From positions 3,909,001 through 3,973,000 of the forward strand of contig NZ_CP048796.1 of assembly GCF_010748935.1 (NCBI RefSeq): 64,000 bases of DNA. The letters run 5' to 3'. The notes beneath the pieces were generated by a model that searched no databases, had not been told where the DNA came from, and worked only from the letters and a program-made list of their open reading frames with translations. Within the stretch, counting starts at the first letter, position 1, and each line of letters opens with the position of its first letter. Made by a program: the position numbers and the translations under genes. Shown piece by piece: positions 21,034 through 31,029 of the stretch. The DNA is from Providencia vermicola. GTDB taxonomy: Bacteria > Pseudomonadota > Gammaproteobacteria > Enterobacterales > Enterobacteriaceae.

Positions 21034-22491
21034 GTGAAATTTATGCCGTTATTAACACTCACCAGAAAATGGATCATCACTTTAGGACTTGTTTTGGCGA
21101 CAGGACAAGCAGTTGCTATTCCGATTGATGATTATAAACAATATTTACCCGATGGTACTAACCTCGCTCTGGTTGCGCAAAAAGTCGGTAGCGATACGCC
21201 TATTATTGATTACAACGCACAGCAAATGGCACTGCCTGCTAGTACTCAAAAAGTCGTTACTGCTCTCGCTGCACTTTTACAGCTTGGCCCTGATTACCGT
21301 TTTGTGACCAACTTTGAAACGGACGCCAAATTAAGTGGTAATACATTAACGGGCGATCTTGTTATCCGCTTTAGTGGCGATCCAACGCTCACTCGCCAAC
21401 AGATTCGCAATATGGTGAATGCATTAAGGCAGTTGGGGATCCACAAAATAGAGGGGGATCTCATTGTCGATATTTCGGCATTTACCAGCCATGATAAAGC
21501 GCCAGGCTGGGTGTGGAACGATATGACACAATGCTTCAGTGCGCCCCCTGCTGCGGCTATTATCGATAGAAACTGTTTTTCGGTCTCACTTTACCCCGCC
21601 CAGAAAGCGGGTGATATGGCCTATATCAAGGCTGCGAGTTTCTACCCCGTTAATATGTTTAGTGAAGTCAAAACATTAGCCCCAGGCGCTCCTGAAGGTC
21701 GCTATTGTGAACTTGACGTCGTGCCGGGCGAGTTAAATCGTTATACCTTAACAGGGTGCCTAGCTCAACGCAGTGAACCTCTACCACTCGCGTTTGCTGT
21801 ACAAAATGGGGCTAGCTATTCTGGCGCTATTGTTAAAAATGAACTACAAAATGCAGACATTGAATTAACCGGTCATGTGAAAAAACGCACGCTACCAACG
21901 GCGCCATCACAGGTTTTAGTCAAAACGGAATCACAGCCACTGCATGATCTGCTCAAAGTCATGCTGAAAAAATCTGACAACATGATTGCTGATACCGTAT
22001 TTCGTACTATCGGGCGTGACTATTATGGTGTCCCCGGAACATGGCGTTCCGGCTCCGATGCGGTTAGACAGATTTTAAAGCAGAAGGCAGGCATTGATTT
22101 AGGAAACACCGTAATGGTCGATGGCTCAGGCTTATCACGCCATAACCTAATTACGCCTGCAACTATGATGGAAATTTTACAGTTTATTGCCAAAAATGAT
22201 CAGCAACTTGATTTTATTTCGATGCTGCCTCTTGCAGGACACGATGGCACGTTACGCTATCGTGGTGGGTTAGATGAAGCGGGCGTCAATGGCAAAGTTT
22301 CAGCAAAAACAGGTGCGTTACAAGGAGTCTATAACCTTGCTGGCTTTATAACTACTGCCAGTGGTCAACGAGTCGCCTTTGTACAATTTATTTCTGCCTA
22401 TGCAGTACCACAGAATCAACAACGTAGTCGACGTGTTCCTTTGGTGCGTTTTGAAAGCAGACTCTATAAAGATCTTTTCCAAAAAAATTGA
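21034..22491 (+). CDS. dacB: D-alanyl-D-alanine carboxypeptidase/endopeptidase PBP4
   Basis: Periplasmic class C penicillin-binding protein that cuts crosslinks and terminal D-Ala in peptidoglycan, 485 residues (E. coli 477). A signal peptide ends at about residue 28 (GLVLATGQAVA). Active-site motifs are SxxK at 70-73 (ASTQKV), SxN in KKSDNMIADTVFR near 313, and KTG in SAKTGALQGV near 430. The frame starts at GTG 21034; an ATG nine bases later is an equally good start. Convergent with obgE, separated by a terminator, and divergent from greA as in E. coli. Confidence 0.96.
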   Translation: MKFMPLLTLTRKWIITLGLVLATGQAVAIPIDDYKQYLPDGTNLALVAQKVGSDTPIIDYNAQQMALPASTQKVVTALAALLQLGPDYRFVTNFETDAKLSGNTLTGDLVIRFSGDPTLTRQQIRNMVNALRQLGIHKIEGDLIVDISAFTSHDKAPGWVWNDMTQCFSAPPAAAIIDRNCFSVSLYPAQKAGDMAYIKAASFYPVNMFSEVKTLAPGAPEGRYCELDVVPGELNRYTLTGCLAQRSEPLPLAFAVQNGASYSGAIVKNELQNADIELTGHVKKRTLPTAPSQVLVKTESQPLHDLLKVMLKKSDNMIADTVFRTIGRDYYGVPGTWRSGSDAVRQILKQKAGIDLGNTVMVDGSGLSRHNLITPATMMEILQFIAKNDQQLDFISMLPLAGHDGTLRYRGGLDEAGVNGKVSAKTGALQGVYNLAGFITTASGQRVAFVQFISAYAVPQNQQRSRRVPLVRFESRLYKDLFQKN

Positions 22492-22515
22492 TCACCTAAC
22501 ATGATCAAGACAAAT

Positions 22516-22549
22516 AAAAAGGCGCGGTAATAAGCATCCGCGCCTTTTT
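22516..22549. terminator. Bidirectional terminator, dacB and obgE
   Basis: GGCGCGG (22521-22527) and CCGCGCC (22538-22544) with AAAAA before and TTTTT after. Confidence 0.88.
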
Positions 22550-22566
22550 CATATCAGTCGATTGAC

Positions 22567-23763
<1,197 letters not shown>

Positions 23764-23812
23764 TTATAGTGCTGGATGGCCGCGTTACCCAGAGATGGCG
23801 TATTTTGAATAT

Positions 23813-23846
23813 AAAAAGCCCCGCAAAAAGTTTTTGCAGGGCTTTA
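23813..23846 (-). terminator. rplU-rpmA terminator
   Basis: AGCCCCGCAAAAA pairs with TTTTTGCAGGGCT. Read on the minus strand it is preceded by AATTAA and followed by TTTTTAT, 25 bp after the rpmA stop codon. Confidence 0.85.
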
Positions 23847-23869
23847 ATTCGAATTAAAAGTCAGAAAAC

Positions 23870-24139
<270 letters not shown>

Positions 24140-24146
24140 CTAAATC

Positions 24147-24455
24147 TTAAGCGATGCCAGTGATCTTAACATCAGTGAACCACTGACGGTGACCCTGTTG
24201 TTTACGGCTGTGTTTACGACGACGGAATTTGACGATCTTAACTTTATCGCCACGACCGTGTGCAACCACTTCCGCTTTCACTTTTACGCCTTCAACGACA
24301 GGAGCGCCAATTTTGATATCGTCGCCATTAGCAACCATCAGAACGTGATCAAATTCAACAGTTTCACCTGTTGCGATGTCCAGCTTTTCTAGGCGGACAG
24401 TTTGACCTTCGCTAACTCGGTGTTGTTTACCACCACTTTGGAAAACCGCGTACAT
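24147..24455 (-). CDS. rplU: 50S ribosomal protein bL21
   Basis: A 23S rRNA-binding protein, 102 residues from [14 protein letters not shown] (E. coli 103). The frame is open 37 codons further, but those residues have no counterpart and the GGAGTTAAT site precedes this ATG. The C-terminal [19 protein letters not shown] stretch is diagnostic. First gene of the rplU-rpmA operon and divergent from ispB. Confidence 0.98.
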   Translation of the reverse strand: MYAVFQSGGKQHRVSEGQTVRLEKLDIATGETVEFDHVLMVANGDDIKIGAPVVEGVKVKAEVVAHGRGDKVKIVKFRRRKHSRKQQGHRQWFTDVKITGIA

Positions 24456-24790
24456 ATTAACTCCGCTTTCCGCGTACTCGCTAAATAATTTAATTCCAGA
24501 GTACGCTATAAAATATTCACAATAGGGCGCGAATTCTACGCAAAAAAGCGTCAGAACACAAGCCAATAATGCAGTTAGATCACAAAAAAACCGACTTTTT
24601 TATTCCATGCACAGGTTAGCCGCTAAATTATGATGAATAACTCGAATTGTTACTTATTTAAACATTTTTTGCATTACAACTAATTATCTTAGAAATATTA
24701 ATGTTATGCTTACAGGATAACTGTTTTATTGGCGGCACCTTTTTTTAGCAACAGGTGACGGCTAAAATCTTATAATATGAATAAATTACG
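24456..24790. other. rplU-ispB divergent intergenic region
   Basis: 335 bp without a gene, A+T-rich. It must hold the promoters of the rplU and ispB transcripts. The only structure I see is CACCT (24736-24740) paired with AGGTG (24753-24757) in the ispB leader. Confidence 0.5.
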
Positions 24791-25762
24791 ATGAATTTAG
24801 AATCTATTGTTGAACTAACTACAGAGGATATGTCAGCGGTTAACGAGGCAATCCTCAGTCAATTGAATTCAGACGTTGCGCTCATTAACCAGCTTGGTTA
24901 TTACATTGTTAGCGGTGGTGGGAAAAGGATCCGTCCAATGATCGCAGTGCTGGCAGGACGATCTCTTGGCTATTCCGGGCATAAACATATTCAAGTTGCT
25001 GCCCTGATCGAGTTTATCCATACAGCCACTTTATTACATGATGATGTGGTCGACGAATCGGATATGCGCCGTGGCAAACAAACTGCCAATGCTGTTTTCG
25101 GCAATGCGGCAAGCGTACTGGTAGGAGACTTTATTTATACTCGATCCTTCCAGATGATGACGGATCTTGACTCTATGCGCGTATTGAAGTTGATGTCAGA
25201 AGCCACAAACGTCATCGCAGAAGGTGAAGTTTTACAGCTAATGAACTGTAACGATCCGAACATTACTGAAGAAAACTATATGCAAGTGATCTACAGTAAA
25301 ACAGCCCGCTTATTTGAAGCTGCTGCACATGCTTCGGCGATTTTAGCCTCTGCAACTCCCGAGCAAGAGAAAGCCTTACAGGACTATGGCCGTTATTTAG
25401 GTACAGCCTTTCAATTGATTGATGATCTGTTAGATTATGATGCCGATAATACGCAACTCGGTAAAAATACGGGTGATGATCTTGATGAAGGGAAACCAAC
25501 GCTTCCTCTTCTGCATGCAATGAATCATGGCACTGAAGAAGAAGCTAAATTGATCCGCCAAGCGATCGAGCAAGGTAATGGTCGTCATCTGCTAGAGACA
25601 GTACTCGCTACCATGAAACGTTGTGGCTCGCTCGAGTATACTTATACCCGCGCACAGGAAGAGTCGCAAAAAGCCATTGATGCCTTAAGTGTTCTCGATG
25701 ATTCAATATACAAAGAAGCGCTTATTGGTCTTGCTAACGTCGCGATTTCACGTCATTCATAG
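24791..25762 (+). CDS. ispB: Octaprenyl diphosphate synthase
   Basis: Makes the C40 side chain of ubiquinone and menaquinone from farnesyl diphosphate and IPP. The product has 323 residues, the E. coli length. The first Asp-rich motif is LLHDDVVDESDMRRG near 82-96 and the second is QLIDDLLDYDAD near 208-219. The GGKRIRPM substrate-binding stretch is near 43-50. Divergent from rplU as in E. coli, where the next gene is also the Ner-like sfsB; here two extra regulator genes lie between. Confidence 0.98.
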   Translation: MNLESIVELTTEDMSAVNEAILSQLNSDVALINQLGYYIVSGGGKRIRPMIAVLAGRSLGYSGHKHIQVAALIEFIHTATLLHDDVVDESDMRRGKQTANAVFGNAASVLVGDFIYTRSFQMMTDLDSMRVLKLMSEATNVIAEGEVLQLMNCNDPNITEENYMQVIYSKTARLFEAAAHASAILASATPEQEKALQDYGRYLGTAFQLIDDLLDYDADNTQLGKNTGDDLDEGKPTLPLLHAMNHGTEEEAKLIRQAIEQGNGRHLLETVLATMKRCGSLEYTYTRAQEESQKAIDALSVLDDSIYKEALIGLANVAISRHS

Positions 25763-25776
25763 TTCTCTATGCCATT

Positions 25777-25807
25777 AGGGGATGAAATTATTCTTCCCCT
25801 TTTTCTT
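25777..25807 (+). terminator. ispB terminator overlapping the next gene's end
   Basis: AGGGGA (25777-25782) and TCCCCT (25795-25800) followed by TTTTCTT. The right arm lies inside the 3' coding end of the convergent regulator gene at 25788. Confidence 0.65.
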
Positions 25808-26150
25808 CTTGTTCTATTCGAGCGAGCAATGATGATAAACCATAGCGCAAAATATATTTAACGATTTTATTGCGCTCAGCCTCTGTCAGTTGGTAATACG
25901 CGCCCGTCCATATTTGTAAAGCATCCATCCTTTGGCTTTGATACCCCACAGAAGGTTCCGCAAGACTCAGTTGACCCTGTATTTCTCCAGGCAAGCTATC
26001 TAAATGATATTCTACAGCTTTACCTTGAACACCACGCTTACGACGATTTTTCCATCCTTCCCTTCTCGCCATTAAATTAACGCCTTGGGGGGAAGTTGGT
26101 AAGCCTTCTAAACCTGCTAATTCTTTCGCAGTGAACCACATTTTTTTCAT
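25788..26150 (-). CDS. Mu repressor-type DNA-binding protein, copy 1
   Basis: 120 residues. The first 52 (MWFTAKELAGLEGLPTSPQG, ARREGWKNRRKRG, AVEYHLDSLP) have the winged-helix DNA-binding fold shared by phage Mu repressor C and the N-terminus of MuA transposase. A linker follows, then a short helical region (YYQLTEAERNKIVKYIL, near 85-101) ending in an acidic tail. It is a clear paralogue of the next gene upstream. No transposase, integrase or phage structural gene is near, so it appears to be a free-standing regulator. It runs on the strand opposite to sfsB. Target genes cannot be told from the sequence. Confidence 0.8.
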   Translation of the reverse strand: MKKMWFTAKELAGLEGLPTSPQGVNLMARREGWKNRRKRGVQGKAVEYHLDSLPGEIQGQLSLAEPSVGYQSQRMDALQIWTGAYYQLTEAERNKIVKYILRYGLSSLLARIEQEEKGEE

Positions 26151-26296
26151 ATTATCTCTTTCGAATTTATATGATGAAATCTGCCGTTGAGGCTATATCT
26201 AGAACTATATCTCTACCTTGTTAACAAAGAATTAATTGAGCTTAAATATAAGTATTCTTCATTAATTAATTACATCAGACCTCTTTTTAAGGTAGG

Positions 26297-26644
26297 TCAT
26301 TTTTTATTTATTAAATCCACTAATGCTATTACCCCTTCGCGCATAATAAATGCCAAAATGGCGCTGCGCTCTTCCGGTGAAAGCTGGTAATATATTTCCT
26401 GCCAAATAAATGCATTATCATTATGTTTTACTTGATATAATGCAGGCGTCTCATAAACAGAAAAGGAATCAAATAAACCTTCAGGTAAACTATGAATATG
26501 ATATTCCAACGCCTTTCCTTGAATACCTCGCCGTTTGCGGCATAGCCAGTTTTCCCGACGAGCCATCGCATTTATCCCCTGAGTTGTCATTGGCAGTCCC
26601 TTTAAACCAACTAACTCTTTCGCTGTTAACCACTCTTTTTGCAT
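26297..26644 (-). CDS. Mu repressor-type DNA-binding protein, copy 2
   Basis: 115 residues, with the same architecture as its neighbour: EWLTAKELVGLKGLPMTTQG, ARRENWLCRKRRGIQGKALE and YHIHSLP, then YYQLSPEERSAILAFIM. Identity between the two is high in the winged-helix part and lower in the linker. The ATG has an AGGAGG site eight bases upstream, which sits in the loop of a TGACC/GGTCA inverted repeat (26649-26663), so ribosome access might depend on that hairpin. It is separated from copy 1 by a 146-bp A+T-rich gap and from the divergent Ner-like gene by 517 bp. Confidence 0.8.
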   Translation of the reverse strand: MQKEWLTAKELVGLKGLPMTTQGINAMARRENWLCRKRRGIQGKALEYHIHSLPEGLFDSFSVYETPALYQVKHNDNAFIWQEIYYQLSPEERSAILAFIMREGVIALVDLINKK

Positions 26645-27161
26645 ACTTGACCCTCCTGGTCATTATTTACAATTCAATAATAATTGCTGAAAAATGTGCT
26701 TATTTTCTCAATAACCTTATTCTCATTTGTTTTTATTAAAACTTATTATTAATTAATATATGAGTTATACATGTAAAGTGTATTTTAATTTCTTTTAATA
26801 ACAACAAATTGAGTTGAAATCAGCATACAATTCTCTTTTTTTGCTGAATAATATTTATATATTATTAGTAGTTATAACTATAATCATTAATATGCCATTT
26901 CCCTCAGATAACTATAAGTAGTTAGTTTTTATTTTCAATATGTTAGATGCACCCACAAATATATTTGCTAACGCTTTCTAATATTTCACAAAAATAGAAT
27001 CCCTTTCATAAAACTGAATTTTTAGAAAAAATTAGAAATATTTTTGGGAAATTTCTGTTATTTTATTTCCAATAACAGGACGATTGCAGTGAATGTATCA
27101 CAAAGTCCTGTTAGATGTACTACTAACTCTACATGATTCTGAGTAAAAAAAGGACTAAAAA
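26645..27161. promoter_or_regulatory. A+T-rich control region between C-like and Ner-like genes
   Basis: 517 bp with no credible gene and very high A+T. It contains several inverted repeats: a 12-bp palindrome TAGTTATAACTA (26869-26880), AACTA-N4-TAGTT (26910-26923) built of the same half-site, and an 8-bp pair AACAGGAC (27074-27081)/GTCCTGTT (27105-27112). By analogy with phage Mu, the divergent repressor and ner promoters should lie here. The sites are seen; the binding proteins are inferred. Confidence 0.55.
27074..27112. promoter_or_regulatory. Inverted-repeat candidate operator upstream of sfsB
   Basis: AACAGGAC (27074-27081) and its exact complement GTCCTGTT (27105-27112) are 31 bp apart centre to centre, about three helical turns, and 50 bp before the sfsB ATG. 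The spacing would put two protein units on one DNA face. Confidence 0.5.
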
Positions 27162-27434
27162 ATGATCTTACGGAAATCGGATTGGCATCCAGCAGATATA
27201 ATTGCCGCATTACGTAAACGCGGAACAACTCTAGCAGCAATATCTCGACATGCGGGTTTAAGCTCTTCCACACTGGCGAACGCTTTATCTCGCCCTTGGC
27301 CAAAAGGAGAATGGATTATTGCAAATTTTCTTGAAATCCACCCATCAGAAATATGGCCAAGCCGCTATTTTAATCCCATTACAGGTGAATTATTAGAAAG
27401 AAAGATAAGAGAAAAAGTATCAACATCACGCTAA
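27162..27434 (+). CDS. sfsB: Ner-like transcriptional regulator SfsB (Nlp)
   Basis: 90 residues with one helix-turn-helix of the phage Mu Ner family. WHPADIIAALRKRGTTLAAI, GLSSSTLANALSRPWPKGE and IWPSRYF match E. coli SfsB (Nlp) nearly residue for residue. Mu Ner represses early and repressor transcription; E. coli SfsB was linked to maltose metabolism. The ATG follows AAGGAC by seven bases. In E. coli the gene sits directly after ispB; here it faces two Mu C-like genes across a long control region. Confidence 0.93.
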   Translation: MILRKSDWHPADIIAALRKRGTTLAAISRHAGLSSSTLANALSRPWPKGEWIIANFLEIHPSEIWPSRYFNPITGELLERKIREKVSTSR

Positions 27435-27442
27435 AAACCAAT

Positions 27443-27486
27443 AAAAAAAACCGCTGACCCAATTCGTTAGGAGCAGCGGTTTTCTT
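27443..27486. terminator. Bidirectional terminator, sfsB and mdh
   Basis: CCGCTG (27451-27456) and CAGCGG (27474-27479) with eight A before and TTTTCTT after. Confidence 0.85.
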
Positions 27487-27513
27487 AAAATTCAGTAAAA
27501 AACTGAGCGACAA

Positions 27514-28452
27514 TTAGCCGTTAATGAATTTTTCGCCTAGTTCGATATCTTTTTTCAGTACATCTAGCATATCTTTCAGTGCTTTTTGTTCAAAATCACT
27601 TAATTTACCGTAAGAGATGTGCTCTTCAATCCCGTTTTTGCCTAAACGAACGGGTTGAGCAAAGAAACGGGCATGTTCACCTTCGCCTTCAGTATAAACA
27701 CACTCGATCACGTTAGGTTCACCTTGCAGACCGCGGATCAGAGAGAGGCCGAGACGTGCAGCTGCTTGACCCATAGACAGGGTTGCAGATCCACCACCTG
27801 CTTTTGCTTCAACAACTTCAGTACCTGCGTTTTGAATACGCTTAGTCAGTGCAGCAATTTCCTCTTCGGTGAACTCAACACCTGGAACTTGAGATAATAA
27901 AGGTAGGATCGTGACGCCTGAGTGACCACCAATGACAGGCACTTCGATTTCATGAGGTTTCTTACCTTTCAGTTCTGCAACGAAAGTATTCGAACGGATA
28001 ATATCCAGCGTTGTCACACCAAACAGACGGTTTTTATCATACACACCTGCTTTTTTCAGTACTTCAGCAGCAATAGCCACTGTCGTGTTAACAGGGTTAG
28101 TAATGATACCGATCAAAGCTTTTGGACAGGTTGTCGCAATTTGTTGAGTCAAATTACGAATAATACCAGCGTTAACATTAAACAGGTCTGAACGATCCAT
28201 ACCTGGTTTACGAGCAACACCAGCTGAGATCAGTACAACATCGGCACCTTTCAGTGCAGGGGTCGCATCTTCACCTGAAAAACCAACTACTTTCACATCA
28301 GTTGGGATATGGCTAAGGTCTGCAGCAACACCCGGAGTTACTGGTGCGATATCGTATAGAGAGAGTTCTGAACCTGCTGGAAGCTGGTTTTTAAGAAGAA
28401 GGGCCAGAGCTTGACCAATACCACCTGCTGCGCCTAGAACTGCAACTTTCAT
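27514..28452 (-). CDS. mdh: NAD-dependent malate dehydrogenase
   Basis: TCA-cycle enzyme, malate to oxaloacetate with NAD, 312 residues as in E. coli. The dinucleotide-binding GAAGGIGQ is at 7-14, and Asp34 of LYDIAP selects NAD. The mobile-loop RKPGMDRSD is near 81-89, NPVNTTV near 119 and the catalytic His in [10 protein letters not shown] near 177. Divergent from argR, as in E. coli. The window also encodes the quinone-linked malate oxidase Mqo, so both routes exist. Confidence 0.98.
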   Translation of the reverse strand: MKVAVLGAAGGIGQALALLLKNQLPAGSELSLYDIAPVTPGVAADLSHIPTDVKVVGFSGEDATPALKGADVVLISAGVARKPGMDRSDLFNVNAGIIRNLTQQIATTCPKALIGIITNPVNTTVAIAAEVLKKAGVYDKNRLFGVTTLDIIRSNTFVAELKGKKPHEIEVPVIGGHSGVTILPLLSQVPGVEFTEEEIAALTKRIQNAGTEVVEAKAGGGSATLSMGQAAARLGLSLIRGLQGEPNVIECVYTEGEGEHARFFAQPVRLGKNGIEEHISYGKLSDFEQKALKDMLDVLKKDIELGEKFING

Positions 28453-28605
28453 TCTGAAACTCCTTTATTTGTACTTTAAAAAGTATATGGATTCATCTTG
28501 TTATGCATTAAACACATTACTGATAAAAAACAATTCATTAACAGATGTTGAAGCATATTAAAGTTAATACGCTTACGTACTCATTTTATCTATTCTAAAC
28601 AAAAT

Positions 28606-28628
28606 CCTTATCTGTTAATGAGATAAGG
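28606..28628. promoter_or_regulatory. Perfect 8-bp inverted repeat between mdh and argR
   Basis: CCTTATCT (28606-28613) and AGATAAGG (28621-28628) around a 7-bp spacer, 154 bp upstream of the mdh start. On the plus strand it is followed by GGCACTTTTTT, so it could be an operator or a terminator-like hairpin. The rest of this 439-bp gap holds the divergent promoters and an ARG box. Confidence 0.45.
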
Positions 28629-28827
28629 GGCACTTTTTTAACAAATAGTTTTTATCACTATTGACCTTTACATAATAAATAGTTTTTACGGATTTGTTAC
28701 AAATAATACATTAGCGCATTTTTTTCTGTGCGAATTGAGTGTTTCACGCTAAAACCATCTCCGCGTTGAGTGCTCGATTCATAAAGGCAGATCGTTCCTG
28801 TATACGAAACCATCATAACGCAATTTT

Positions 28828-28845
28828 GTTGCATAAAAATTCACA
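28828..28845 (+). promoter_or_regulatory. ARG box upstream of argR
   Basis: TTGCATAAAAATTCAC matches the arginine repressor operator (TGAAT-N4-ATTCA) at 9 of the 10 half-site positions. It lies 46 bp before the argR ATG. E. coli argR is autorepressed through two adjacent boxes; a second good box 3 bp away is not evident here. Confidence 0.7.
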
Positions 28846-28891
28846 TTTACGGATAATACAACTTAATTTATTGTCATAGGATGGGTTAATT

Positions 28892-29362
28892 ATGCGTACA
28901 CCGTCTAAACAAGAAGACTTGGTTAAAGCTTTTAAAGCTCTACTTAAAGAAGAAAAATTTAGCTCTCAGGCTGAAATTGTGATCGCACTGCAAGAGCAAG
29001 GCTTTGAAAATATCAACCAATCAAAAATTTCCAGAATGTTAACTAAGTTCGGTGCCGTTCGTACTCGTAACGCTAAAATGGAAATGGTTTACTGTTTACC
29101 TACTGAACCCGGTGTTCCTACTGCCACCAGCCCACTAAAAAACCTTGTACTTGATATTGATTACAATCACTCTGTTGTTGTGATTAGAACCAGCCCAGGT
29201 GCAGCGCAGCTGATCGCACGTTTACTGGATTCTTTGGGGAAAGCGGAGGGTATTTTAGGTAGCATAGCGGGTGACGATACTATTTTTTCTACGCCAGCGA
29301 ATAATTTCACCACTAAAGAGCTTTATGAAGCGATCCTTGCGCTTTTTGATCAAGAACTCTAA
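28892..29362 (+). CDS. argR: Arginine repressor ArgR
   Basis: Arginine-dependent hexameric repressor of arginine synthesis genes and cofactor in Xer recombination; 156 residues, the E. coli length. The N-terminal winged helix (1-75) includes [20 protein letters not shown] and [16 protein letters not shown]. The C-terminal arginine-binding and oligomerisation domain has [16 protein letters not shown] near 110 and the GDDTIF motif near 128. An ARG box lies in its own promoter region, supporting autoregulation. Confidence 0.98.
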   Translation: MRTPSKQEDLVKAFKALLKEEKFSSQAEIVIALQEQGFENINQSKISRMLTKFGAVRTRNAKMEMVYCLPTEPGVPTATSPLKNLVLDIDYNHSVVVIRTSPGAAQLIARLLDSLGKAEGILGSIAGDDTIFSTPANNFTTKELYEAILALFDQEL

Positions 29363-29471
29363 GACTGTTATCACTCAGGCGGGAAGCCTCTCGCCCCTTC
29401 TTTCACATCGATGCGGTCACTGTAGTCGTCAATTCTGACCTTATCTCATGACCGCCCGATGATCATCTGCA

Positions 29472-29535
29472 ATAAAAAAGCAGCTTCAGAAGTGACTCAA
29501 CCAATGAAACACTTTCGTTAAGCTGCCTTTTTTAT
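29472..29535. terminator. Bidirectional terminator, argR and mpl
   Basis: GCAGCTT (29480-29486) and AAGCTGC (29520-29526), with AATAAAAAA before and CTTTTTTATT after. Confidence 0.8.
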
Positions 29536-29546
29536 TAAGGCTTATT

Positions 29547-30926
29547 TTAATTTTCGCCTTCGGCTTCGGATTTCTTTTTAAGTCCCGCAAGCAATTTACC
29601 GTGGATATCACCAAAACCACCATTACTCATGACCAAAATATGATCACCTGGCTGTGCGGTCTCAATCACCATGTTCGCTAACGCTTCAATATCAGAACTC
29701 CAACGTGCAGGTTGCACACAATTTTCAGCGATTTCTGTCACCATCCAAGGAATATTCGCAGGTTGGAAGAGAAACACTTCATCAGCACGGCCTAATGATG
29801 GTGCAATATCGTTTTTACTGATCCCCATCTTCATGGTATTTGAGCGAGGCTCAAGTACCGCAATAATCCGTGAAGTACCGCCAACTTTACTGCGTAACGC
29901 TTCTAAGGTCGCTAAGATTGCCGTTGGGTGATGAGCAAAATCATCGTAAACACTCACGCCATATTCAACACCCCGTAACTCTAAACGACGACGCGCGTTA
30001 ATAAACTTATGTAATGCTCGACACGCTTCTGCTGCGGGAACACCAACATGATGTGCAGCTGCAATCGCCATTAACGCATTATGGATGTTATGGTTGCCGA
30101 CTTGTGACCAAATAACGTCGCCCACTTTTTCTTGTTGGTAGAAAACTTCAAAATGGCTTCCATCATGGTTTAATTTATTAGCTTGCCACTCTCCATGTTC
30201 ACCAATAAATTCTTGTTCACTCCAGCACCCCATTCCAATAACCTGTTTCAGATTTGAGTCATTATCGGGCATAAAAATTTTGCCGTTACTCGGCACAATG
30301 CGGACGAGATGGTGGAATTGCTTTTGGATAGCTTCAAGGTTGTCGAAAATATCAGCGTGATCAAATTCGAGATTATTCAACACTAAGGTTCTTGGGCTGT
30401 AATGAACGAATTTCGAGCGTTTATCAAAAAATGCACAATCGTATTCATCCGCTTCAATCACAAAGAAAGGACTTTCTCCAATTTGAGCAGAGGCCTCAAA
30501 GTTTCCGGGTACACCGCCGATCAGAAAGCCAGGCTTATAACCACAATCTTCTAATATCCATGTTAACATGCCCGCTGTGGTTGTTTTACCGTGTGTTCCT
30601 GCTACGGCAAGCACCCAGCGCTCGGGTAAAACATGGTCATGTAACCACTGAGGGCCCGATGTGTAAGTTAGGCCTTTTTCTAATACCGCTTCTACACAAG
30701 GGTTACCGCGTGTCATCGCATTACCGATAACAACCATATCCGGTGCAGGTTCAAGCTGGCTAGGGTCATAGCCCTGAATGAGTTCAATGCCTTGTTTTTC
30801 TAGCAATGTACTCATCGGAGGGTACACGTTTGCATCGGAGCCTGTCACTTTATGCCCGAGCGAACGAGCCAGTATTGCCAAACTACCCATAAACGTACCG
30901 CAGATACCCAGAATATGTATGTGCAT
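29547..30926 (-). CDS. mpl: Murein tripeptide ligase Mpl
   Basis: Recycling enzyme that joins the murein tripeptide L-Ala-D-Glu-mDAP to UDP-MurNAc; 459 residues (E. coli 457). It has the Mur-ligase P-loop AGTHGKTTTAG near 110-120, the N-terminal ILGICGTFMGSLA motif, the central EADEYDCAFFDKRSKF near 175-190 and the C-terminal YDDFAHHPTA near 335. Divergent from fbp, as in E. coli. Its other neighbour is argR, which in E. coli lies far away, so the 29363-29546 gap is a junction between two E. coli chromosome regions. Confidence 0.97.
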   Translation of the reverse strand: MHIHILGICGTFMGSLAILARSLGHKVTGSDANVYPPMSTLLEKQGIELIQGYDPSQLEPAPDMVVIGNAMTRGNPCVEAVLEKGLTYTSGPQWLHDHVLPERWVLAVAGTHGKTTTAGMLTWILEDCGYKPGFLIGGVPGNFEASAQIGESPFFVIEADEYDCAFFDKRSKFVHYSPRTLVLNNLEFDHADIFDNLEAIQKQFHHLVRIVPSNGKIFMPDNDSNLKQVIGMGCWSEQEFIGEHGEWQANKLNHDGSHFEVFYQQEKVGDVIWSQVGNHNIHNALMAIAAAHHVGVPAAEACRALHKFINARRRLELRGVEYGVSVYDDFAHHPTAILATLEALRSKVGGTSRIIAVLEPRSNTMKMGISKNDIAPSLGRADEVFLFQPANIPWMVTEIAENCVQPARWSSDIEALANMVIETAQPGDHILVMSNGGFGDIHGKLLAGLKKKSEAEGEN

Positions 30927-31029
30927 TATTTTCCATCCAATAGCATGAGGTTTATCATTATTCTACCCATCAATGTTAGGTTTATATAGACCAAAAATTC
31001 GAATTCTTACCACAACAAAAAATGCAGAG

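Noticed and set aside
26410-26739. A 109-codon plus-strand frame over the C-like gene
   Set aside because: Antisense to a gene with a clear DNA-binding domain and good ribosome site; the translated product has no recognisable feature.
25788-27434. A Mu-like prophage or its remnant with phage genes
   Set aside because: Only regulator genes are present; no transposase, lysis, head or tail genes and no attachment-site duplication seen.
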